Program-made: the position numbers and the translations under genes | The notes under the pieces: generated by a model | The model's input: the letters and a program-made list of their open reading frames with translations, nothing else | Database searches by the model: none | Told to the model about the DNA's origin: nothing | Assembly (NCBI GenBank): GCA_947471745.1 | Contig: CANJKZ010000080.1 | Location: forward strand, 1,719,501-1,783,500 | DNA length: 64,000 bases | Reading direction: 5' to 3' | Origin: Closterium sp. Naga37s-1 | Lineage: Eukaryota > Streptophyta > Zygnematophyceae > Desmidiales > Closteriaceae | Part shown: in pieces, positions 22,301 through 32,403 of the stretch | Numbering within the stretch: position 1 is the stretch's first letter | Layout: every line of letters starts with the position of its first letter

Positions 22301-25300
22301 ACCACCGCGTCCGCGCCCTCCCCCCCCTCCGCCTGCGTGCCCCCAGTGGAGTACAGCTGGCGCCTGGGTGTGCGCCTGCAGCGCGCCCCTCTCCTCTCCG
22401 CCCTCTCCAATGGTGGTAACGAGTCTGGTTACCAGGTGCTCTGGTCACGGGAATCCGACGGGCCAATTACAGCCCTCCACTCGTACCGCTCCGCCCTCCC
22501 CCCTCCTTCCTCCTCCACAGCCACCCACCTCCCCTCTCTCTCACCCTCGCTCCACAGTACAGGACAGGCTCTGTCCGCTTCGAAAGAGACAAAAGCAGCA
22601 ATCGGGCCGGGAGGGCAGCAAGCAGCAGCAGCAACAGGCACGGCAGCAGCAGAGGGGGGTATGGAGGGACTAAGCCGCCCAGCAGGCATAGCAGCGGCGC
22701 TCATCCCGCCTGTGCTTGCTGCTGTCACAGAATGCCTTCCCCTCGTCTCCGCGCCCTCCCCCCACCTGCCCGCCCTCGCCTGCCTGCACTCCGCCCTCTC
22801 CGCCCTCCACTCCCTCCTCTCCCTCCACCCCCCCTCCCCCGCCACCCTCCTCTCCTCCTCAACCCCTCTTCCGTCCTCCTCCTCCTTCCCTTCTTCCCCC
22901 TCGCCCGGATTCGCGCCTACCCACTCCGCCGGGTGCCAGTCATTTTCCTCCATCTTTCCGCACATGCCTGAAGCTGCTGCAGGCGCAGCACTGCCAGCTC
23001 AGCAGCACCAATCCCAGCCGCACCAACATCAGAATCACCAGCAGCAGCAGCAGCAGCAGCAGCAGGGCGGGTACGGGGACGCGCTGTCACGGGTGCTGCA
23101 CAAGCTGGGCACGGCCTTCCCTCTGCACGCCCCTGCTGGCCTCGCCGCTGCTCGTGCCAAGGGCACCAAAGGCAGCAACGGTACCGCCGGTGGGGCAGCA
23201 GCGGCAGGTGGAGGGCAGCAGAGGGAGGTGGGCGAACAGCTGGCGCTGCTCAACGTGCTGCTCGCTGAATGCCTCTCTCTCTTCCTCCCTGCCTCCGCCG
23301 CCGCCGCTGCTGCTGCTGCTGCTGCTGATGGGTCCGGTGCAGCTGGTGCTGGTGGGAGGGGTATGGGGAAGAGGCGGAGGGGTGTGCAAGGGGAGGGGGG
23401 AAAGGGGACGCTGGGGGCTGGCGGAGGGGATGTGCGGGGGGAAAGGGGGACAGGGAGGGGAGCGGTGAGGGGAGACGCGCGAAGGAGGTTGCTGGAAGGG
23501 AGCAGATTCGTGATTCGGATGAGCGGGGGGAGTAAGGAGTGGGGAGGAAAGGGAGGAGGGGGAGGAGGGAACGAGGGAAGCAAAAGGAAGAATGGTGTAC
23601 GAGAGAGCGAGCGAGGGAGGGGAGATACGGGCGATGTCGAGGAAGCAGAGGAGGGAGGGGACGAGGAGGGGGAAGAGGCGGAGGAGGAGGAGGAGGAGGA
23701 GGAGGCGAGGGAGGAGGCGTGGGTGGGGCAGCTGTATGAGTTCATAGAAGGGGCGATGGAGGGCAAGGTGAGAGGCACTGCATGGTGGGGCGGGGTGAGA
23801 GGTGGGGCGGGCCCGATGAGGTATGGGGGCGTGTATGTGCGGGGGCTGGGGCATGGCATGGGGCCAGCTGGGGGGGCAGCATGGCGGTGTGTTTGTGTTA
23901 CGGCAGGTTGACGTGGCAAGGCTGAAAATGATCCGCTGCCTTCTCCCTTCTCCCCTCTCCCCACCTCCCTCCGTCCCCTCCCCCGTGCCGACTCATTCCC
24001 TAAAATCCGTTCCTTCCCCTCTCTCCGTAACTTCCCCCTTTCCCTTCCCTTTCAGCTCCTCCCTGCTCCGACCGCTGCGCCAATCCTATCGCGCCACGTC
24101 AGCGAGTCCCTCATTCGCCGCCTCCTCCCTCTCTTGCCGACCCTCCTCCATTACGCCCCCTCGGCCGCCCGCCACGCCTCGCTGCTGGGCGGCTTCTCTC
24201 GTCTCTTCTCCGTATCGCCCGCCCGCAGTGCCACCCGGGCTGCCTGCCTGGATGTGATGTTTGGGCTGCTGCAGCAACAGGCGGTTGGGGCGGATGGGAA
24301 GGCAGGGGGCGAGGGTGGTGAAAAGGGTGAGGGGGAGGGAGGGGGAGAGAAGGCAAAGAGAAAAGGAGGGAGGCGAGGAGGGGCGAGGGGGGAGGAAGGA
24401 TTGCCCGAGAAGGTGGTTGCTGATTGGCTGACAGCTCTTCCCAGACTGCTCTGGGACATCGGGGCCTCCCATCCTGCCACATCATTGGTAGGTGCCACGT
24501 CACTGATAGGTGCCACGTCACTGGTAGGTGCCACGTCACTGGTAGGTGCCACGTCACTGGCAGGGTTATTACCGCAGAACCAACTGGCAATGTAAAAGCG
24601 TCTGTGTTGACTGCTTTCTGGTGGCACGTTGTCGCCCTCACTGCCTGTCTTTGCACCTTTCACTCGACACCATACCAAACCCCATACCACCCCTCCCTCT
24701 CCCTCCACTCCCCCCCTCCCTTCTCCATCCCCCCTCCATCAGACGGTGCTGCGCCTCTTCTTCCGCATTGCCTCCATCTCGCCACAATCACCGCCCTCCC
24801 CCTCCTCCTCCGCCCCGCCCTCCTCCTCGTCCCTATCGGAGCACATCAGCAGTGTGCAGCCGCTGCTCGTGCCCTTCTTTGCCGCCTCCATTGCTGCTCG
24901 CCCTGCCGCTCCAGCCACACCAGCCCCATCACCCGCAGCAGCAGCGCCAGCAGTCGAAACAGCGGCGGCGGAGGAGGCAGCAGCGGGGCATCGGCTGGTG
25001 GTGGGGCCGTTCCTGCTGCTGCCAGCGCCCCTGCAGGCGCTCTCGCTGGACCTGCTGCTCTGCTTCCCCCACCTCTCCCTCCCCCTCCTGCAGTCCCTCG
25101 CTGTCTGCTGCATCGCCTCCCACTCGTTACACTCACACTTGTCGGAGTCACAAACCCAGCAAGAGCAGCAGCAGCACAAGGGGCAAGGCACGGAGCAGGA
25201 CGCGTCTGAAGCAGCAGCACTGCTGCCACGTGGCATGCGGTGGTTGGCGGGGAGGGCAGTGGAGGTGGTGGGAGCAGCGCACAGGAGGGGAGCAGTGGGC

Positions 25301-27809
25301 TTGCCAGAGTACCTGGGCTTCCTCGTCTCACTGCTGCTCTCCCGCACTCGCGCCCACTCCCACCCCGACATCACCACCGCGTTCCAAGGGCGAGTGAGGC
25401 GACACGAGGAGGCGGAGAGGCAGCACCACCAGCGCCACAGCCACACCCACGCGGGTCAGGCGGACCCCAAGGGTGAATTGAAGAGCTCTCCACCGTCGGA
25501 TCTTCCTCGGAGCAAGTCAGCGGGGTCGAGACGGTTCCTGGAAGATTCTTCGGGGTTGTGTCGCGAGATATGGGAGCGGGAGCCGGCAGTGGGGGCGGTG
25601 TGTGCGGCGTTGGTGCATGTGCCCGTGGGGGGTGGGGTGGGGGGCGCGGTGGGGGGCAGTGTGGGGAATGGAGGGGGCGTGGGGGGCCAGGCAGGGGCGT
25701 TGATGGACGGAGCAGCAGTGTTGGACCTCGTCTCACAGCCACTCGCTGCCGCCCTCGTGAGTGCTTGCTTGCTACCCGCCCGGGTGAGTGCCATGCCACT
25801 CATCTGATCACTGCACACCCGTCCCGTGCCTCACCCTGAACATGCCTTGCGTTCCCCTTGCCCTTCCAGCGCCCTTCGAGCCCCCCCACCCCCTACCCGC
25901 CCATCCCGTCGCCCCTGAAACATGCATCCCTCTGTGCCCGCATTAACAGTCTCGTTTCTTCCCCCTTCTCGTCTGCCCTGGCTCTCTCACTCCCACCGAA
26001 ATCTCTTTCCAAATAGGCCCGTCCCGTCCACCTACCCCCCTCTCTCACATTTCCCCCCTCTTCCTCCTTCCCCTCCTTTTCTCCTCCCCTCCTTTCCCAC
26101 CTTCCCCTCGTCCCCTTCCTACCCCTCTTTCCCTTCACCCGCATTCCACCCTCCCACACCCTTGTGCCCCCCACAGGCCGACCCCAGCACATCCCTGCCA
26201 TCCCTGGCATCTTCCCTGCTGTCACTGCCTGCTCCCAACGGTCTCTCTCCCTCGTGTCCCTCCCTCACCCCCTTCTCTCCCCCCACAGAGCGACCCCAGC
26301 ACCTCCCCGCCGTGCCTCTACGGCATCTTCCGCGCCGTCGCCGCCTGCTCCCGCCGCGCCCACCTGCACCCCTTCCCCGCCCCCCTGGGAGTCATGCCGG
26401 GTGTGGCGGAGGTTGGAAGTGGTGCAGGTGGAGGGGGTTTAGAGGGGGACCAAGGGAAGGGTGCAGCGCCAGTAGAGGCTGCAGACCCGTCAGTCTCAGC
26501 TACAGCAGCGGCTGCAACAGCTGGTGGTATCGAGGAGTGTGAAGGCAGTGCGCAGCCTTCAGCACAGCCGTCACCATTGTCATTGGCATGTGCACCGACA
26601 CAAGCACCTGGGTCCATGTCACGCCAGGCGACCACCTGTGTGCCGCCGTGCCTGTCAGCGCTGCTGCCAGCCAGCCTTGCTCGCTTCTGCTGCCACCTGC
26701 TTCAGGTACTTCCGCCGAGTTTAACTCGTCACCTGTCGCGTAGGATTCTTCCCTCCCGTATCCCATATGTTTCTTCTACTCTCGCATATTATTCCTCTTG
26801 TACAGCGTATGATGCTTTTGGTGATCTCACACACGTGATTCTTCTCGGATCTCGTAAAATGCTGCACCCCACCATCAGGAGCATATTTCCTTCCTCCTCC
26901 TCTCGCCCGCAACGCCCGCGCCTGTTCCCTTTGCCTCTTCCCACTCACACTCGACCACGAGGGCGTCTCTGCTGCGCGGTTGTCCCTGCCTGGTGCCCGC
27001 CCTGCGCCTGCTCGCCCTGACCCACTTTCCCCTAACCTCGTTTCCTCACCCGCACCCCCTTACAGGAGCACCTTTCCTCCCTCTCCACCTCAACCCCCTC
27101 ACCTGCGCCCACGAGGACGTCTCTGCTGCGCGCGTGCCCGTGGCTGGTGCCCGCACTGCGTCTGCTCGCCCTGCACCCTTTCCTGCTCGCGCCCTTCCTC
27201 CACCTCCTCCTCCTCCGGACAGAGAAGCAAGAGCGGGGCGCATGGGCAGTGGCCGGAAAGGCAGGGAGCGCAGGGGCAGGGAGCACAGGAGCTGAGGGCG
27301 AAGGGGCAAGCGTGCAGGCAAGAGCGGGCGTGGTGTGTGTGGCGGTGCTGTGGGGCCCGTTGGAGCAACCGCTGCTACTGCTGGGGGTGGCAGACAGGCA
27401 ACAACTCATAGCTGGCCTCGCAGGCTTGACGGTGAGTGCAGGGGAGGAGAGATAGAAAGGAGGCGAAGGGGGCAATGGGGCACGGGTGGTGTGAGAGAAG
27501 GGCAGGACATTTGGGAGGGGAAGAGACAGTTGAGGAGGAAAAAGGGGGGTTGTACGAATGGGATGGTGGAGCATGCATGGTTGAACAGGACGGTTCATTC
27601 CTCAACCCTTCTGCACATGCATACCTCCCATCTCCTGTCCTTCCCCTCCCACTCATGCTCTCCCCTTCCCCTCTTCTCCTCCCACCCCACCACCCACACC
27701 ACAGCAAGCGGTGCAGGCAGCAGCAGGGGGCGGCTCTTCTGTGGGGTGGTGTGAGGCTCTGCTCTCTCAGGCACGCTCCCGCCTCGCTCTGCTCTATGGC
27801 TGCTGCTGA
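19328..27809 (+). CDS. TEX10: TEX10/Ipi1-like 60S ribosome biogenesis protein
   Basis: Homologue of TEX10/Ipi1, the Rix1-complex subunit acting in pre-60S maturation in the nucleolus and nucleoplasm. Model: exons 19328-19378, 20002-20074, 20523-20645, 20917-21089, 21591-21743, 22022-23767, 24056-24487, 24743-25756, 26289-26705, 27066-27431, 27705-27809; all GT/AG with consistent phase, about 1550 aa. Exons 1-5 are secure: a basic start (HKGVDFK), then VGRKLPPPSNETKTT, IVLPGQKLL, LPELLAQSGHYSDKVR, LRELLAANPDELRRHAG and APDIRHAALPFLSALLAHYP, matching the conserved Ipi1 N-terminal region. The rest is Leu-rich helical sequence broken by Ser/Pro, Gln, Gly/Glu and Ala tracts, making it longer than typical plant homologues; large exon 6 could hide small introns. 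Several junctions lie in tandem duplications, and exon 8 has a second in-phase donor 27 bp downstream. Confidence 0.82.
20351..20402 (+). repeat. Decoy copy of TEX10 exon 3
   Basis: About 50 bp nearly matching the start of exon 3 (20523), 172 bp upstream, including an acceptor-like TTTCAG. The reading frame (IVLPGQKLLDDR) is kept for about 17 codons. Similarity stops after GCGGCGGTG and no donor follows, so it is probably a dead exon copy. Confidence 0.8.
21732..21781 (+). repeat. 25-bp tandem repeat over the TEX10 exon 5 donor
   Basis: Two perfect 25-bp units each contain the exon edge CCGCCCAG followed by GTACTC. The first donor (after 21743) keeps the frame of exon 6; use of the second adds 25 bases and shifts the frame. 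Confidence 0.85.
24483..24559 (+). repeat. 18-bp tandem repeat of the TEX10 exon 7 donor
   Basis: Four units of about 18 bp (GTAGGTGCCACGTCACTG type) follow the exon 7 edge. Three carry GTAGGT donors and one has mutated to ATAGGT. As 18 is a multiple of three, every donor keeps phase; each extra unit would add six residues (VGATSL). Confidence 0.8.
26172..26240 (+). repeat. Decoy copy of the TEX10 exon 9 start
   Basis: Shares CACAG, GACCCCAGCAC, GGCATCTTCC and GCCTGCTCCC with exon 9, about 112-116 bp upstream of the matching bases. The repeat includes an acceptor, but the frame decays inside the copy. Confidence 0.65.
26955..27031 (+). repeat. Decoy copy of a TEX10 exon 10 segment
   Basis: About 75 bp resembling 27109-27185 (offset 154), sharing CCACGAGG, CGTCTCTGCTGCGCG, CTGGTGCCCGC and CTGCTCGCCCTG. 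It lies in the intron before exon 10 and has no matching splice sites of its own. Confidence 0.7.
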
Positions 27810-28829
27810 TGCCCCTCATGCTTTGTCTGATGCTCACCACCACCACCACCACCACCACCGCTGCTGAATAGTGCTCTCGGGATTCGTTCAAGTTCACGCA
27901 TCTGTTGTGAGCGTTTGGTGTAATCATTCCGGTGTAGTGTGATCATTGCTCCAAACTTTGACAGTGCAGGGCGTAATATTGCTTTATTTTTTTGCAACAA
28001 TAGGTGTACTGGTAGATAGTCGTGTCGCGCACCGCATGGAAATCGTTCCATACAAGCCAGCCGTCTCTTTCTGCGAGTGAAGCTATTGATGCTGCAAATG
28101 AAAGGTAAGGCAGCACCACTTGGGCATATCGGTACCGGCAGACACTCCTTCCTGGAATCCAGGAAGTATATTTTAACCCCCCCACCATGTGGACAGATGG
28201 AGAGGAGGATGCAAGTCCAATATGAAAGGCTCAGGAATTTGTGGAGTGCAGATGGTATGGGACGCTGCATGCTGCATGCTGCATGCTGCACGTGTTGGTT
28301 GGTGCATGGTGGCTATGTGGACCGGTCGGAGGAGAGAGGTGCATCAGTCAGTACAAGGAATAAGGATGTCTGGCGATGTGGTGGCGTCAGCAGTTGTGCG
28401 GCTGCTGGGCCTCACAGTGTTCTTTGTGTGTTGCGTGTCTTTCTGGTACAGATGCGTTGTGCACACAGGGCATTTGTTGAAGCAGCATAGAGGTACGGTA
28501 GAACAAGTGAAATTTAATATTCACGGTATAACAATAAACGGTACAATTTATTACCACCAACCAGACACCAGGGGACCAGGAGCAGGCAACACAGAGAGGC
28601 AGAGACAAGCTAAGGCAACAGCACTATGGGTTGCACCTCTGCTCCTCCCCTCCCTCCTGCACGCCCCCCTGCCACGTCCCCATCACACCCATGCCTCTCT
28701 CAGGCAACTCCGCCGGCTGACTGCCTCTCATGTTCCTACCCAAATCTTCACAACCTTACATCTTACATCTTCACGTGCTCACAATCTCTCCACCCCGCAA
28801 CCCCGTAAGTCCCTCCACAGATCCTCCCT
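27810..28829. other. Intergenic between TEX10-like and secreted-protein genes
   Basis: The two genes converge here, so this holds two 3' ends. Visible features are a CAC trinucleotide run (about 27837-27860) and a repeated TGCATGC block (about 28263-28290). No other gene seen. Confidence 0.55.
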
Positions 28830-29345
28830 CTACCGCCCTCCACCGCGCAGCACCGCTTTACAGGTAGGGGGGCTCGGGGTTCCAGTTCCAGGGCATGCCA
28901 TTGGGGTGGGGCCGCCGCCCACCCAGTACGGCTTGCTGTAGATGTTGGGGATGGCGCACTTGCCATTAAACCCGTTGCTCAGGTGGTACGGCTTGCGCGC
29001 GCACTGCATCAGAATCGTCACCCAGTCCGCGTACCCCACGCTCTCCAGCCACACGTTGCCGAACGCGCGCCGCCCGTATGCGGAGGGGTTGACGCCCGGG
29101 CACGTGGCCCACAGCGACTTGTAGCCGAGCTCGGTGGTGTTGATTGCCTGGCAGTTGCAGCCGTACCGGAACCACATGCCGTAGTTGCTGCTCGCGTTGC
29201 ACGTGTACTTGGTCGTCATCTGCGTCCACCCCAGCGCGTCGGAGGGGGAGGTGAAGGAGAGCAGGAGCGCCGCGGTGAGGGAGAGCGCCAAGAGCGGGAG
29301 CAGCGGGAGCGCGCGGCGCGCCGAGGCGGCGCGGATGGTTGCCAT
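28830..29345 (-). CDS. Secreted Cys-rich protein of unknown family
   Basis: A single-exon 171-residue ORF. It begins with a basic stretch and a long hydrophobic segment (LPLLPLLALSLTAALLLSF), a clear secretory signal peptide, with possible cleavage after about residue 38 (SDALG). The mature part of about 130 residues has eight Cys, several Trp and Tyr, and two N-glycosylation sequons (NAS, NTT). Motifs include MWFRYGCNCQ, LWATCPGVN and WVTILMQCARKPYHLS. A cell-wall or apoplastic role would fit, but I do not recognise the family; expansin and lipid-transfer signatures are not visible. It is divergent from TRM13, about 1.5 kb away. Confidence 0.7.
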   Translation of the reverse strand: MATIRAASARRALPLLPLLALSLTAALLLSFTSPSDALGWTQMTTKYTCNASSNYGMWFRYGCNCQAINTTELGYKSLWATCPGVNPSAYGRRAFGNVWLESVGYADWVTILMQCARKPYHLSNGFNGKCAIPNIYSKPYWVGGGPTPMACPGTGTPSPPTCKAVLRGGGR

Positions 29346-30847
29346 GGTAGCGGCGGCGGTCGTGGCGGAGGTGGCGGGTGGAGAGTCAAGCGGGAGAGAG
29401 GCTGGTAGGCGGTGAGGTGGTGAAGAAGAGTGCGAAGGCGTGGACTTGACTCCGAGAGTCAGATTTGGAAGGAGGCGGGTGAGGAGAGAAGGCGGAGCTG
29501 AAGACCGATGATGGTATTGGGATGGCAGTAGCGGGTTTTATAGCTCCAACAAGACGGGTATGGCAGACTGCTGGGCGTGAGACTGAGACGAACCGCGACC
29601 CCGAGGCGCTCCGAAACACTTTCTCTACCCTACCCTGCCTTGCACTGCCTTCCTTTTTCCTGCCCCGCCCTGCCTTGCCCTGCCCGTCGCCTCTTGCCCG
29701 CCCCGCCATGCGTCCCGCTGCTCCAAGCGACGCTGGGTGGTTGTTGCGAGTCAGGTCGACCGGACGACACGAGTCGTCGTGATGACGGGCAGGCAAAGAG
29801 CCATCATCGTGTGCCGCGTCGACGCGCACCGTTGCATGCTACTAGCGGAGTCCGCGGCGGTGGTGGGAAACTCAACTACTTCAACTACCCAGTAGTACTA
29901 TCGGAGCGGAGGAAGCATCGGGCATCGACAGGTGACGCAGCTGCTGCTGCAGCTGCAAGGCTGCCTGCCGTGCGTGGTCGGGCTAGTCGAATAGGCGCGT
30001 GTGGCTCGATGGAACCAGGGGGACTGTCTTGTTCCCCGCTAGACTGGTGGGTGTCGAGTCGAATCCAACTGTCGATTTCGAGTCGCGGATGAATTCGCCG
30101 AGGTGGTTGTTGGAAGGGAATTACTAGGAGACGGAACGACACATTCGTTTTCTGGCTGTCATGCTTGCGTTGCGACAAGGGAAGGAATGGAACGCGAAAT
30201 CTGGCGGTGGGATGAATGGAACGACTTGCTGAGACTCGCCGCGGATTGCGTCGCGGGGCGATGAAACGTGCGATGGAGGATGAACGGGTGTATCGACGAC
30301 GGTCGATTCCGTACCCCGATGCACGATGCGGTAAACCGTCCGATCTGATGCCAAAGGAACAACCTAGAGGATTTTTCCGAAAGACATCGCGGATGGAGAT
30401 TTGAGAGAAGACAGATCTGGTTTTTGCTTGCTTGTCGCCTTTGTGTCGTTTCGTCTCCATGCTTGCTTTGTACGGTTGACTCGCGACCAAATTCTTCGTT
30501 ACAGAGTTCTTGTTATATTTGAAGACGAAACGGCGGAACCAGTCATGTAAAAAACAAAAACTGGTTTGGTACAAGAGTTGTCATTTTTAGCACAGGTACG
30601 AGTGATGGGGAGAGCTCCTCTCTTGCTCCATCACTCGGCGGCAAACAAACCAGTAACCGTTGCTTTAGTAACCGTCGGGTTACCAGTAACGCCTCCTCGA
30701 TCTCGTCAATCAGGCAATTTGCTACACCTTCCACGCGAAGCTCGCTCGAGTAGGGTGACCAGTTACTTCAGAAACCCTCATTTATGCTCGCGACAGCCTG
30801 AAAGATCGCGTGTAGCAGTCGCTCAGGCAGGCCCCGCAACAAACGGA
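29346..30847. other. Divergent intergenic region
   Basis: Holds the promoters of the minus-strand secreted-protein gene and plus-strand TRM13. A CCCTGCC-type low-complexity stretch lies at about 29620-29720. Open frames here are short and show no recognisable family. In-frame upstream ATGs before 30848 exist, so the TRM13 start is a choice. Confidence 0.5.
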
Positions 30848-32350
30848 ATGGCCGGTATAGTTGACGGGACAGAGTTGACGGACGTCAGAACTAACCAGGA
30901 ACGTCTGGCGGATCAGGGCCCTAAGGCGGACTCTACCAACCACGAATCGGCCATTGCCGTCGGATCCACTGGGGATGCCGATTTAGCTGATCCTGCAGAT
31001 AGTTCACATCAGGTCGTCTCTGCGAAGGGTTCGATGCTTCCCAAACCCGCAGGGGACAGGGTTTTAGAGGATGGCGCGCGGGGGAGCAGCGCGCGGAAGA
31101 AGCGGAAAGGGGGAATTGATGGGAAGAGCGGGTCGAACGGGGAGGGCGAGGGGAAGGGTGAGAGTGCAAGCGGGAGGGGGGGAGGGAAGGGGGCGAGCGG
31201 AGAGAGTTGCGGGTTATGGTTGGCGAAGAAGGGGCGGGCGTGCTCCAGCCGCAGGAAGCCCGGCCACATGTACTTCCCTCCCCTGTCCCCCCCGCTCCTC
31301 TAGGGTCACTTTTCAGGGTTTTGCTTTCTAGGTTTAACTTTCCAGGGTTTTGGTTGGCAAAGAAGGGGCGGGCGTGCTCCAGCCGCAGGAAGCCCGGGCA
31401 CAAGTACTTCCCCGCCCCCCTGGACCCCGTTCGTCTAGGGGTCCGCTCTCTCGGACTTCTCTTTCTAGGGCTTTGCCTCCCAGAACTTCGCTTTATAGTG
31501 TTCCGCTTTCCATGTTTTTCGCTTCCTAGGGTTGGGCTTTCTAGGGTTTAGCTTTCTAGGGTTTTTGGCCTTGCATTTCCTCCCGGTGCCATCCCCATCA
31601 AGCCATCCCCTCGCCCATCCCCCCTAGGTCATTCCCCCTCGCCCATCCCCCTTAAGCCATGCCCGCTCGCCCATCGTCCTGCTTTCCCCACACTCATTCT
31701 CCCTCGCTTTTCATCTCATCTCGTCCCGTCTGCCCTCCCTGTGCGGTGCACCTGCCCCCTCGCCCCCCGTGTTACAGGTTCTGTGGTAACCACATCCCAG
31801 AGGTTGCAGCACTGCGAGTGCCCTGCCCGGTCGACCCCTCCCAGTACGCTCCTCTCCTCTCCCCCTCCATTCTGCGCCCCTCATTTGTCTCCTCTCCTCA
31901 CTCTCCTCCTCCTCTCCCCACCCCCTCCCCCCCTCACTCTCCTCCTCCCCTCAATCTACCGCTCTTTTCCCTCCTTGTCTTCCCTGCCACATCCCACCTG
32001 CGCCTCGCAATCACTGCTGCCCCCCTGCATCTCTCTTCACGCAACCCCTGCATCCTTGCTCCCTCTCCCCTCTCTCATCTCTCTCATCTTCCCTCCCCAC
32101 TCCGCTCCGCCATCCCCCATCCCCTTGCCCTCCCCTCACTGCACGCTGCGTGGCAGCACCATACTCGCATCCGAGGTCCAATTGCACGTCGCCAAGTGTC
32201 CTGCAGCCGTGCAGAGGGGGTTGACAGAGGGAGCAGCGTACTTCAAGGGCGGCCTCAATGCGAGAGGGCCGCCACTAGGTGCCACCAGCAGCTCCACGGC
32301 CCAGGCAGGGGGTCATGCTGCTGCTGACTCCACTGCTGCTCATGCCCATA

Positions 32351-32403
<53 letters not shown>

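Noticed and set aside
24484..24559. CRISPR-like array (18-bp repeats)
   Set aside because: The units are directly adjacent with no unique spacers, and the window is eukaryotic nuclear DNA.
28830..29345. Expansin or lipid-transfer protein assignment for the secreted protein
   Set aside because: The expansin HFD and C-terminal Trp pattern and the eight-Cys LTP spacing are not present.
31346..31410. Mutually exclusive exon pair for the TRM13 zinc finger
   Set aside because: The second copy has an in-phase donor, but I could not find an exon 1 donor that joins its candidate acceptor in frame and restores the first Cys.
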